A DNA stretch of 64,000 nucleotides from Ascidia mentula. Taxonomy: Eukaryota > Chordata > Ascidiacea > Phlebobranchia > Ascidiidae. This document shows positions 52,265 to 63,545 of the stretch, piece after piece; position 1 is the stretch's first letter; every line of letters begins with the position of its first letter. The notes beneath the pieces are model-generated. The model did no database searches and was not told where the DNA came from. It saw only the letters and a program-made list of their open reading frames with translations. Location of the stretch: positions 15,626,501-15,690,500 of the forward strand of contig OX387200.1 of the NCBI GenBank assembly GCA_947561715.1, read 5' to 3'. Both the position numbers and the translations under genes were made by a program.

Positions 52265-55200
52265 ATGATTTGGAGAAAGTTAAGGAGGTTTAACTGGTTT
52301 CTACACAGTGGGAAACTACCAAAACTGATTGACAGGTATAATCATTGGATGGGATATATAATATTGTACCTTAATTGTATTTGTTGAACTCTGTTTACTG
52401 GCAACCATTCAGTACAATGATGCAAGAAAAGCAGTTTTGTTTTGTGATAACCACCAGACATCCCCATTAACATTATTTATAATTTAGAGGTTTGATCAAC
52501 AAAGCTAGCAGGAAGCTTCCATTGGAGGCTGATATTGTAGTGATTGGAGGTGGCAGTATTGGTTGCAGCACTGCATATCACCTTGCCAAGTATGGATCTG
52601 GCAAAGTGGTTTTATTGGAGAAGGACAAACTTACTGCTGGGACTACATGGCACACTGCAGGTAAAAACTAATATTCAGATGTCAATATTGTTCATGTTTG
52701 TTTTTCATGTGAGTAAATGTTTAGAAAGCACACCAATTTATAAAAAGTCTATTTACATAGATTTAAGTTCGTCTCTGGAACTGGTCTTCATAAAATAGTT
52801 GATGTGCATTTTTGTCTACCATTTTTAAATTTTTTAAATATGTATTTTGAACCGGATGTATAGTGGCCCATCATTGCCAAGACTTTTCAGGGAATATACA
52901 TTAATTTTCATTTTCATTTTATATTCTTTTCAAAACAAATTTGCATTTCATTTTCATGTTTAAAGGCAATTTAATTTCATTATAAAATGCATTTTTAATT
53001 TTATTTTCATTTCAAAAGGCTTTTTCAATTTCATTTTGAAATACATTTTTACTATTTAATGCATTTTAAATTTTATTTACATTTTAAAAGGCATTTTTAA
53101 TTTTATTTTGAAATGCATTTTTATTTTTCAATGCATTTTTAACTTCATTTTCATTTTAAATGGCATTTTTATTATTGAATGCATTTTTTTATTTTAAAGT
53201 GCATTTTTTTTCAATTTCAGTAGCTGAGTAAAAACTTTTAAGTCAATCTTTCAGACAGCTCTTTTAAAGATGTTTTTATTTTTGTCAGAAAAATATATTT
53301 CGCCCTGAAAAGGGCATCATCAGTTTCTGCAAAGTGTACAAAACAGCGTAAAATAACTAAGTAGAAGTCTGCCACATAAAGGAAAGTACCTTGATAAAAA
53401 TTAAAAAAATTAATATTAAAAAATTAAAAATTAGAGAATGCAAATAAGAACCTGGATATGTAAGAAAAGAACTAGTAACTGACTGCCAGTATAATTCCAA
53501 CAAAAAATATGTCGCCCAAAACCTGACAAAACTCGCGAGCAAGTCCAACATCTGAATGTACACGTCACACGATACGCGACGCCAAAAAATTCCTTTATGT
53601 GGCAGACTTCTACTTAGTTATTTTACGCTGTTTTGTACACTTTGCAGAAACTGATGATGCCCTTTTCAGGCGAAATATATTTTTCTGACAAAAATAAAAA
53701 CATCTTTAAAAGAGCTGTCTGAAAGATTGACTTAAAAGTTTTTACTCAGCTACTACAGATACGGTATCGATCGACAGCCTACCAGGGTGGCTTGGTTCAC
53801 TGATCCGGTGTTGTTTATTGTTTTTTCAATTTCATTTTGAATTGCATTTTTTATTTCGTTTTTATTTTGAAACGAAGTTACATTTCATTTTTATTTGTGA
53901 ATGCATTTCAAAATAACATTTTACTTTAATACGTATTTCGTTTTAATTTTGAATAAATGTTGGTGCCCCAGCGTCGCCACCAGCTATTGTTAAAACCCTA
54001 CGTGTCCCAGCTTTGCCAAGGCTATCAGGAAACCACAGTTTTAGTTGAAAGCTATTGTTCTACATGTAAGTGAATTCTCTCTGTCACTTGTTTACCATCT
54101 ATGCCTAAACATATAGGATAATCGGTCGAAAAGATGCATTTAATTTCCATGTGTACGTTAAATGCAGTGCAAAGTGATGATCTACAGAAAAAAGCTAAAG
54201 GTCTTGTGCATTTTAGTTATGTTTATTCTGAGGACAATGTTTTGATCTTAGATCTGCAAGGTGCAGAGTTTCAACTGTATGACCCAGAAATAGCTACTAC
54301 TAAACTGAGGAGTGGTGATAACAGAGAAACTTTGTTTTGTGCTGGCAACTTAGCAGATAAGGCAATTAACACATTTATTGTAACACATATTTCAGCAAAT
54401 TTAGCAATTTTTTAAAAGTTTGCATCCCTTGAACATCATGTATTTTTGAAACCAAGTTTTCATAGTCCACAGTAATATTTTAACATATTATGCAATATTT
54501 GGTTAAATTTATGGACTTTGAGATTATAATGATTTTTGCAAACTGCCATCAGACTACCAAACATGCAATATTTTTTTAGGCATGGATGTCAGATGAAAGT
54601 ATTAAAAACGACTTACTTATTTATGTGAAACAAAATCTTGAAAGGACAGAAATTCCTAATTTTATGAAGAAAGATTATTGAAATATTGTTGGAGTCTAAG
54701 AACGTTTAGTGCATCTTGCGGCAATCATGGAAAAGCCCAAAACCACAATTATATATGATCCTTCAGATACTAATAAAATTGAATGTTGGTGAAGGGACTT
54801 ATACGAAAGACGAAAGAGATAAAGCATTGGCCTTTTGTCAAGTGGGTCATAGACTTTTTTGAACAACAATTGAAGCAGCTGTTGTTTGAAAAAGTCTATG
54901 ACCCACTTGACAAAACTGATAGGCAAATTATTTTTATAATATTTATAAATTTTTGTTTTGTTTGCTTTATTTTTTGTCAACTAATACTTACATGTAAATG
55001 TAACTTATTTGTAAAATATTGGAACTGTCATTGCATTAGAATACAAAGAGAGTTGAAGCTCCCAACTATTGTTCCCAATCACATGTATTTATTTCCTGAA
55101 CTGTAAGGTGCATCAAAAGTCCACCCAAATTAATTTGCAGGGGTTTTGGATGCTCAAACAAATGGCTAGACAACAAAGTAAACAAAAACTGTTCTTCTAT

Positions 55201-58200
55201 TATTTCAAATCCTGGTTCAATAGAATGCAATGGTGCTGCATCAGAATACCAGTATGTAAGGCAACAAATGTTAACTTTTCTGTGAGACATTTATGCACAA
55301 ACATGTGTCCATTTACTTACGTGTGGTTAAAAGAAATAATGGGAACGGTTTTCAGGTTAAGTTATTACAATTCGAAAAATACTTCATCGGAAGAAAGTAT
55401 GCGAAATCATATTTATGTATGCATTGGAATTTTGTGCTGAAGGATAAGGAAGCGTTAAATTTTTTTGTGCAATGTGCGTATTAGACGACACTTCACGCTG
55501 CTCGTGAGTTTGTCTTCTGCACAGCGTGCAAGTTATTACATTGTGCACTGATGCGTAAGTAAGGTTTTTAGCGACTTTATGCATTGCTTGTTTTACGCAA
55601 ATCTCAAACGCAATTCCGCTATTACAATTATGTTGGAAGTTCGTATAATTGTTACTATTTGGCAAAACTACACTATCCTTTAGATTGGACCGTGTATATA
55701 AGTAATTCTTTTCTACTGCAAAATAGTAACTCTGCAATCAACTTGGAAAAAGTTTGGTTGACTTTCCTCTTACAATCTGGTGGCAACCACCATTGTGAAA
55801 ACCCTGTTATATAGAATAACGTTTTGAGATGTTTTGTCGCCAGTAAAAACTTTTGGTGCAAAAGACAAACACTGCATGGCATTGTAGTGCGCTTCTCACC
55901 AACGTTTTTACTGATAGAGGTTACATACTGATAAATCTCAACGAAGCAGTTTCGAAATTTGCTTTCTGCAAGACAAACGTTTTGCAGAAAGCAAGACAAA
56001 ACGCCAATAACATGTTGTGTTATTTGCATAGGGTTATTGTGGCGTCTTGTGGCTCATGAAATGGAGCTGGAAATCGTTGACCATACACGCAATTTGATGA
56101 CATCCATACTCCCTGAAGAGGTTGACACAAATACTGGCTGGGTTCAAACCGGTGGTCTATTCACCGCCAACAACCAAACCAGAATGGAAGCCTACAAACG
56201 GATGGCCACAGTAAATATTGAAAAGTGCTTTGGTTTAATCACAAAGCAATGGCACCAAGGTTTTGTCGTTTACCAAAAATACGTTTTAAAGTGCATATGA
56301 ATATGTGGGTAACGGAAAAGTAATGTAGTTATTTTGTAACATGTGGACATTTACAAAATTCGTGATTGTCCTTTAGAACGTTTAAATTTCGTAGATTTAG
56401 TGTGGAAATGTACTATCGGCCAATTATAACAAAACCACCCACAGCGATGTAAGTGGTAATTATGCCTTTTTTTCTTCAAGCTTGAATTCACATTTTTAGT
56501 GGTTGAGTTTTGTTGGGACGAAACTATTTTAGGACGTTCGATTTACTTTTAAACACATTGGGCTAAATGAGTCAGCACAGCTTCATCTCAAAAAACGATG
56601 AAATGGAAATATCCTTGTGGTGTCGCTCGGCGCGAGAAAAACCAAAACGGAAATTTCGGATGAAATATGAATTGTGTCAACATGAATATAGACCATGGCG
56701 ACGTGAACTTGCTCACGTCTAATATCTTTCCTAGAAATCAGAAATATAACACCCAACGGTTCAATGTACCACCGTTAATTGACGTGTATAGCCTTAATCA
56801 ATAATTTGTTGAGCAATACACTTAAATGCAGATAAGGCAATTTTTACGCAATCCCATTTCATCATTGCTTATGTCACATTCAATGTAAGGCCGATACATC
56901 CATACACAACGCAATAATGGCACTTATGGGCATTGCCTTGCATGATAAGTCATTTACAATACGGAGTGAATTGTAGTTATAGCTGAAGTGTTCCCGGCCG
57001 GTAACGCATCCTTCGATAGCTCAGTTGGTAGAGCGGTGGACTGTAGTGGTTGAAATACCTCAGAAATCCATAGGTCACTGGTTCAAATCCGGTTCGAAGG
57101 ACTTTTATTTTTGTTTTGTTAGCTTGGAAAAGTACATGGGATTGAGTCGCATATTCTCAGCGCCTCTGAAATACCTCAGTTGCACCACCTACTGGACGCT
57201 TCCAAGTTTGTTGGGGCCGTGTACAGCCCGCTGGATGGCACTATGGATCCGACAGGGACTTGCGTTTCTTATACAAAAGCTGCTTCCAAATACGGCGCAC
57301 AGGTGGGTTGGTGTGTACATGGATTAATTTATTAAACGTGCCGTATCAGTCTATATGTGTACGAGCTAAATTCTCTTGATTGGCACTCTTTTGTGAAAGA
57401 CTGACTTTTGTAATGTAAACAGTACACTAGCTTTCGCGATTTCCCCTCGCTTCGTCAGGTGAAAATGAACACAATGCGATACAAAAAAAACAAGCGCAAG
57501 GCGGTCGAAGAAAAAAGGCACTGTAAACGATAAGCTGCCGTTAGTTGGCGTCGTCGTGTTGCGGCATCGTCGTGTTGATAATGGCTCATGAATCCCCAAT
57601 CTCTGTTGAGTCCATCTTTGATGGCGTTGAAGCGGTTGTTATTTTATACTCAAATAAATGTTATAGACCAAATCCCATGTAAAAAGGCCTATGTTAAAAC
57701 ATCTCTCAAAAGACTAAAACACATTCAACATCTTGTGGCGAATCCAACGCACAAGGTCGACTTTAAGAACCCAGCAATCCTTTGACAATGCCTCTTTATT
57801 TTGGAAACAATTTATCAAAAAATTCCAGCCTCTGTTCAATGCCGATATTTCCTCTGTGCCAATACAAATTCTTAACATATAAACCTCCCTTGGACGCCGT
57901 GTATTTTACCGTACACAGTACATTTTTTTACCCTTTGTTTTTATCACTACCACAGGCAACTCTGTTCGGCGTCTAATCTCAACACTTGCGTTTATTCAAC
58001 TACCCCCTTTTTTACTTATCGCAACTTCACCGTACTATTTTGCCGGTTCGCCTTCATTTTACACTAAAAATTATTGCAGAAAACAATCGAAACGTGTGTA
58101 GCATGACGTTCTTAACTATTGTTTGGCTATTTTGTTTACATTAAAAACACATTTGCGGTAATAGTTCTGAATCATGGAAAATGTATTAAAATTTAACAAA

Positions 58201-61200
58201 AACTATACTGAAGGCCCCTTAAATCAACAAATTAACAAATAATGCAGATTTTTGAGAACTGTGACGTAGAAGGCATCGAAACACGAACAGACGACTTCGG
58301 TATTCAGAGAATATCATCAGTTTCAACTAACCTCGGCACAATTAAAACAAGCCAAGTGATCAACTGCACTGGGGTTTGGGCACCGTACATTGGCAAGGTA
58401 CCTATGATGTCTTGTTTTCTCTATAATTTGGTAGATCAGCACATTGTAAATGCTGTTTGAAGCAATGCTTTAAACTGAAACTCTCCTGTTTTTTTCCTTA
58501 AAAAATATAATTCTCCATTGTTTTAGTTCAAAACGATTTAAAAATTATATACTGTTATCGAATATTAACAAATTTTTAATGGCACGGTTTCGTATGTTTA
58601 GGATGTCTTGATAACAACGGATGGTGGTATTGTAAACTACCACACGTGCTTTGTTTGAGCAATAGACCCAGTAATGTTTTTGTAGTGAGCTGAAGACAGG
58701 CCCCCCCATCAGTGCATTCGTGTGACTTAGAACGATCTTGCTCAATAACCAAGACCTCCACTTTGTAGTGACTGAACAGTCGCCGTCCACCATTGGCTAT
58801 ATCAAACTATACGTGTAGCCCACCGGAAACAAATCAAGGTGGAAACAATCTTGCTTGGCTATTTAACAGGGCAAGATCTTTGTAAGTCACACCCAAGCGA
58901 CACTTATGAGTGCCATGGGTCGAAACAGTGGGCTTGTCTGACTCTAAATCTAAATACTCCAAATAACTCACTCTAAATAAACAATTTTATGCTCAAATGA
59001 ATCTTGAAAACTTCTCATGTTTTTTTTTGATTCTGTGAAAAGATGGTTGGTGTTGATACGCCACAAGTCTCATACAGACATGCCTATGTGGTCACGAAGC
59101 CGATAAAGGGCGCCCGCGATCTGCCGAATGTTCGAGATCACGACGGGTCGGTTTATATAAAAAGGCAGGGTGACAGTTTGCAAGTCGGTGGCTACGAGAG
59201 AAACCCAATTTTGTGCGGAAAGGTGAGTTAACTTTGATAATCATATATTCTTTGTGGATCTGTCGCAAGCGATTAATGTTTGCTATGAGCATGTCTCGGT
59301 AGTGGAAGACCTGGTAGATTTTAAACCTATGAATTTTCTCTGTAATTTGAGAAAAGTTGAGTTTACATTTTCGACAAATTTGAAAGCTCTCAACTATCTT
59401 TGGTTTTATTACAAATGCATGAAACAAAATTCGGCATAATGTCAACTATATGGTTTGTTAGAAGTGCGTATTTGCATAAATTCAACTTTGCCTAGATAAG
59501 CATTAGCAGTTTCTTATTCAAATAGAATTTGGGTTATATTTATAGAATACTGTAAGTTTTGGAGCCTTTTTAGGTCCCTGTGAATTTTGCTTTCGGTCTC
59601 TACGACTTGGACTGGGACGTATTCGAAAGACACCTAAAAGTGGCTTGTAATATTATGCCGACCGTTTCAGAAGCAGGAATACGATCCACAATATGCGGAC
59701 CAGGTAAAACAACTTATTGCCAACACAACGCCGTAAGGTTTTCCTTTATTTTGACACAATCGAACCCGTTTGATCGCACAGAGTCGTTTACGCCGGATGG
59801 TCGCCCGCTAATGGGGGAGTCCCCCAAAGTGCGAGGATTCTTTTTCGCGAGCGCCTTCAACAGCGGAGGTATGATGCTGGGAGGTGGTGCGGGCAAACAG
59901 ATTGCTTTGTGGGCGTTACGTGGAAAACCGGATATTGACATGTTTTCTTGGGACATCCGGTAAAGGCCCTTTGTTTTAATACATAGCTGATTGTAGGCTA
60001 TCAGAAAATTAGAAATATTGTAAAAAGAAGCAAGTTTTGTTCTAAGCCTAAATGAAAATTACATTAGCATTTTGTTTGTTGCAGGAGGTTTCCGTCGAGT
60101 CTCGTCACAAACAAAACATGGCTGACGGAACGATCGCACGAGGGTTACGCCAAACACTACTCGGTTGTATTCCCACACGATCAACCTCTCGCTGGAAGAA
60201 ACCTACGAAAGGATTCTCTGCACCATGTTAGTGCTGTAGATGCTGATGGGAAAAGGTTTAAAATGCATTGTAGATTTGCATTGCTGTATGATGGAGACAA
60301 AACCAGGCGCCAGTATGGCAAATCTTGTAGTTGACCACTACTTGATTCCTAAACTTTTCCACTTGACACCCCTTGGAAATCACGAATCAGTTTTTTAACT
60401 GCTTTGTAATACATAGGTAATGCAATTTATTATAATCTTACCTAAAGACTCCCCGCAACAGATCTCGCACGCCAAGGTGATACGAATCATTTCCATCTGC
60501 TGAGCAAATCTCCCATCGTGATATGATTTCCCGTCTGTATTTTCCTGAAATGTTTTATGAACACCTTGCCAGTAAAGTTTCGCTTGTTTCACCGTTGTCA
60601 TGATGTTGCGTTTGTGTTAAATCACCACACACGTTGATATTTGGCGAACTGTGGTTTGGTGAACATGTAGGTACTGCTCGAACGCGGTTGCTTTTTCGAG
60701 GAGAAACACGGATGGGAAAGACCGGCGTATTTTACCAGCGACCAGAAAGCTGAAGTGCTCAAGTATGATTTCTATGGAGAGTACGACAACGAGGCCCACA
60801 AAGGCTATCGTTACAACGATCAACTAAAACATGACTACACTTTCCAATACCCTGGACCAGTTCATGACAAGGTAAAGCGACTGTGCGTTGTTTGTTGTAT
60901 TTACAACACTTATATTACAACACTCCTTGGGTTTAAAGCAAGGTGTTTGATTCTTGGAAAATTGCACGTGATTTTCAGTAGGATGCTGCTAGATTTACCA
61001 GAGTTTGTTAAGTCTGAAATAAGTTTTAAAAATTCTATATATATCGGCATTTGGCCTTTTTATAGGGCATCTATATAGGCATACCCTACATCGCACTGTG
61101 CACGTAGCACTTATAAGACTCGACTAACTTCAAACAGGTTAAAGTCTTCTTTTAACCTGTATTATTTGGTAACAAACCAAGGGCGCGGATTATCTCTAGA

Positions 61201-63545
61201 TGTGGTTTGTAGTTGCTTGATGTTGAAGGTATATATTATATTGACCACATTTCCAGATCGGAGGAGAGTGCGTCTCCTGCAGGACAAATTGCGTCTTGTT
61301 CAACACCAGTTACATGGGGAAATTGGTTCTTGAAGGGCCCGACGCGTCAAAAGCCGCCCGATTTCTCTTCTCACGTGACGTCACTGCTGGCCGAAACTCG
61401 AATAAAAGCTCTTACACCTTAATGTTGAACGAAAAGGGAGGAATCGAGTCCGATCTGGTCGTGAGCAAAATGGACACTGGCGATCATGGTAGGCAAATCG
61501 TTCCCGGTGTTACAAATAAATGCATTTACGCACGTTTTATGTTTGCACGTGTTCGTGTTTCTGTTTTTCGATGTTCTGAAAAGTTTAACTTCTAAACGTA
61601 TGAAACATCAGAATATATGCAATATGTTGACGTAATTATGGGTACCAACTGATAGACGTTGACTAAAAAGTACCAATGGTTAATATGCCAGTTTACGAGC
61701 GTTGACTGAAAAACTAGTTTTCTAGTTAGTTCAGCGCTGTAGTCACCAGCTTCGCTGATGAGACCTTACAGGTCGAAACAGCGTACAGTACTGTCTGAGT
61801 TCACCAATTTATGTTCCATATTTACATGTAAATCGTGGTTATGTTGAAACGTCAGACTTTGATTACTACTTGACGGTTGGAGGCGCAACAACTGAATATT
61901 GCAAGGGCCACATATCAGACGTCCTAAGCGACAAGGGTTTCAGTTACAACTTAAACGACCGGACGGAGGAACTGGTATTGCTGAGCTTGCAAGGACCAAA
62001 GAGGTTGCAATTTTTCTATTTGATGTAGCAATAAGCTTTACATTATGCCCTGTTTAACCAATGGTGCGACCGCAATTTCGGAGAATTCCCCACTACAGGA
62101 ATTTTGTATTTTCATCTTGTATTTTTTGTATATTTTTTGCAATTGCACGTTTTTTACAGAGGAGAAACGGCTCCCGTATCTAATTCCGGTTAAGCATTGG
62201 GCCTGGTAGGGTGCTGAGTTTAAAACTCATCGGAAGATTGTCCAATAATATCTGAATCTCGTTCAGAAAGAAAAATTGGCTTTAATTCAACTTGGCAATA
62301 AATTGACCGTCATTCCAGTGCACCTAAGAATCGAAAACAATTTTCAAGCGTGAGATGTTTCTTTTCCCAATGCACTGATATTAACATAGTACTTGCGTAT
62401 AAACTATAAATATCCAGCGGGGAATTTTAGCTTTATATGTTGGTTAAACTAATGCTTGAAATAAAAAAGGTTCAGAACCATTAGAAGATGTTGTGTAGTG
62501 GCGTATGCAATTCAACGCCAACCACGTAGCAATCCTCCCTCAAAAAGGTCCAAAATAAAATAAACTGGTGAATTTGTGACGTATTGTAGTTTGCCAGTCT
62601 AACAGAAAATGCTTTGTGGCAGTGCCGATGTTTTGAAGAAGTTTGTCGGCGACAAATTTCTCAAAAAACTCAAGTTCGGACGCTTTGCCCTAAACAAAAT
62701 TACCAACTTGGAGGTCGGCATTACGAGGTAAGTTAATAAAACAACGTTTCCAGGAAACAATTCCAACTTTTTCCTTCCATGTGCGCTGTCCCAAGATTAT
62801 CGTTTGTTGGTGAGCTTGGTTACGAAATCTCATGTGAAAGTGATCACGCCGTGAAAGTGTACGAGGCGATCATGGAAGAAGTAACGAAGCATGGAGGTTG
62901 TGATGCTGGTTATCGGGCTATGGACTCACTTAGTGTTGAAGCTGGTAAGTGCAAATTAGCGAGAATAATCATTCGAAATCAGACTAAATATATAAACTTG
63001 ATACCTCAACATAACAGTGCGAAGGAAAAAAAATGGGTCTGTCCCAGAGTTTAATTGGAAAAGCCAGTGTCTGGCAGTGTTTATTTACGTTGCAAGGAAA
63101 CAAAGAAGCATCATTTGTTTTACATATTGAAATATTATGTATATATATTACATTGTGTAATGTTGTTGGACGTAAATTTCGAGACTGTGGCAAAATTTAA
63201 ACCACGTATATATAGGTTTTCACCATTGGGGCCACAGTTTACGTACTGACGATTCGCCGCTGGAGGCGCGATTGATGCATTTGTGTGACGGCGAACGCCC
63301 ATTTCACGGCTCGAAAGCAGTGGATGAAATGCGTCAACAGCAGCCCATGAAATCACTGGCTTACTTTACAGTAGACGAGTAAGTCAGCTAATTTCTAAAA
63401 CTCCTTCAAATCTTGCTGAAGTTTTAATGTTGGTTAGTCCTGTGCAACTCTTCGGCGACGAAACGATTTGGAGAAATGGTGAGATAGTCGGATTTACCCG
63501 AGCCGGCGTCCACGGATTTCATTTAAAGAAGGCGATGGCTATGGG
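52265..63545 (+). CDS. SARDH: Sarcosine dehydrogenase-like, copy 3 (3' end outside window)
   Basis: Sixteen exons seen: 52265-52335, 52488-52660, 56032-56210, 57123-57302, 58248-58397, 59043-59222, 59574-59703, 59782-59959, 60085-60226, 60671-60871, 61257-61488, 61856-62003, 62623-62727, 62796-62944, 63216-63378 and 63438-63545, giving about 829 aa. The last exon must lie past 64000. The start [16 protein letters not shown] fits a mitochondrial presequence. FAD motif [17 protein letters not shown], flavin-linking TTWHTAG and folate-domain [10 protein letters not shown] are intact. Unlike copies 1 and 2 the presequence sits on its own exon. Its sequence ([22 protein letters not shown]) is closer to vertebrate SARDH as I recall it. 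Introns are large and hold a tRNA gene, an alpha-kinase fragment, a foldback element and two hammerhead-like motifs. Confidence 0.9.
52840..53215. repeat. AT-rich degenerate minisatellite, left block
   Basis: Many degenerate tandem copies of a roughly 25-30 bp unit built on GCATTTTTAATTTTATTTTC. The same sequence type resumes at about 53815-53960 beyond the foldback element, which therefore seems to have inserted into the array. Confidence 0.75.
53286..53329 (-). ncRNA. Hammerhead-like core in left arm of foldback element
   Basis: Minus strand: stem I CAGAAA with TTTCTG; core CTGATGA; stem II GCCC/GGGC with loop TTTTCA; then GAAA. Stem III is very short (A-U around TATA), as in minimal hammerheads. 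All conserved core bases are present in this arm; the cleavage triplet would be a weak UUU type. Confidence 0.5.
53645..53687 (+). ncRNA. Hammerhead-like core in right arm of foldback element
   Basis: Plus strand: CAGAAA (53645-53650), CTGATGA (53651-53657), stem II GCCC with GGC (one G lost relative to the left arm), GAAA (53672-53675), TTTCTG (53682-53687). Same fold as the left arm with a weaker stem II. Confidence 0.45.
53815..53960. repeat. AT-rich degenerate minisatellite, right block
   Basis: Same low-complexity ATTTCATTTT / GCATTTTT type as the left block at 52840-53215, more degenerate. Confidence 0.6.
54134..54681 (+). pseudogene. Alpha-kinase domain fragment nested in SARDH copy 3 intron
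   Basis: The frame 54134-54415 encodes 93 residues containing [17 protein letters not shown] and [18 protein letters not shown], which match the C-terminal lobe of alpha-kinases (eEF2K, TRPM6/7 and myosin heavy-chain kinase type). The zinc-binding cysteines expected just after THxC are missing; the frame runs into SANLAIF and a stop. A second open stretch at 54580-54681, after a good acceptor, could be a former terminal exon. No N-lobe was found upstream, so this is probably a broken or transposed copy on the sense strand. A short domesticated gene is less likely. Confidence 0.6.
54833..54915. repeat. 83-bp near-palindrome (36-nt arms, 11-nt loop)
   Basis: 54833-54868 and 54880-54915 are reverse complements apart from a small central mismatch (TGA against TTG). 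Arms begin TTTTGTCAAGTGGGTCATAG. A transcript of either strand would form a long hairpin of precursor-microRNA size. It may instead be a foldback-element relic, as it lies near the alpha-kinase fragment. Confidence 0.75.
54920..56031 (+). other. Rest of the long SARDH copy 3 intron
   Basis: About 1.1 kb completing the intron 52661-56031. Overlapping open frames on both strands near 55066-55440 and 55584-56029 have no recognisable protein. Possibly decayed mobile DNA, but no family named. Confidence 0.3.
57010..57101 (+). tRNA. tRNA-Tyr (anticodon GTA) with 19-nt intron
   Basis: Acceptor arms CCTTCGA (57010-57016) and TCGAAGG (57094-57100) pair perfectly, with discriminator A at 57101. A box TAGCTCAGTTGG is at 57017-57028 and B box GGTTCAAATCC at 57080-57090. 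Anticodon GTA is at 57043-57045, and an intron at about 57047-57065 sits one base 3' of it, as usual for eukaryotic tRNA-Tyr. A TTTT Pol III terminator starts at 57103. It lies on the sense strand of a SARDH copy 3 intron (56211-57122), ending 21 bp before the exon at 57123. CCA is not encoded. Confidence 0.95.
57303..58247 (+). other. Intron of SARDH copy 3 with a retroelement-like motif
   Basis: 945 bp. It contains, on the minus strand at 57424-57458, CTGACGA followed by a GCGA/TCGC stem and GAAA, similar in layout to a hammerhead core. Otherwise no gene or repeat recognised. Confidence 0.35.
58899..58944 (+). ncRNA. Degenerate hammerhead-like motif A4 in SARDH copy 3 intron
   Basis: Intron 58398-59042, sense strand. 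Core CTTATGA at 58903-58909 (G5 changed to T), with a weakened stem II before GGTC. GAAA is at 58922-58925, stem III ACAG/TTGT at 58925-58928 and 58934-58937, and GTC lies before the predicted cleavage point at 58938. Shares GGTCGAAACAGTG with the other A-family loci. Likely inactive. Confidence 0.45.
61751..61799 (+). ncRNA. Hammerhead ribozyme candidate A3, canonical core
   Basis: Intron 61489-61855 of SARDH copy 3, sense strand. Core CTGATGA is at 61755-61761. Stem II is GACC (61762-61765) and GGTC (61771-61774) with loop TTACA. GAAA is at 61775-61778. Stem III is ACAG (61778-61781) and CTGT (61791-61794). The cleavage triplet ends at C61795 (GTC). Stem I adjacent to the core is TTCG/TGAG, four pairs with two wobbles. 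Every conserved catalytic base is present. Stem I is the weak point. Confidence 0.65.

Larger units (their letters stand above)
53219..53754. mobile_element. Foldback element with ~165-bp inverted arms, each with a hammerhead core
   Basis: 53219-53384 and 53590-53754 are near-perfect reverse complements around a 205-bp spacer with no recognisable coding sequence. Each arm carries the same hammerhead-like core on opposite strands. Penelope-like elements and retrozymes are known to carry hammerheads in their terminal repeats, and Penelope-like repeats can be inverted, so this is a likely remnant of that kind. No reverse transcriptase or GIY-YIG endonuclease is present. Confidence 0.65.

Noticed and set aside
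62598..62622. Earlier acceptor at 62597 for a SARDH copy 3 exon
   Set aside because: Reading from there gives a frame unlike the family; the acceptor at 62622 gives [12 protein letters not shown] and stays in phase with both neighbours.
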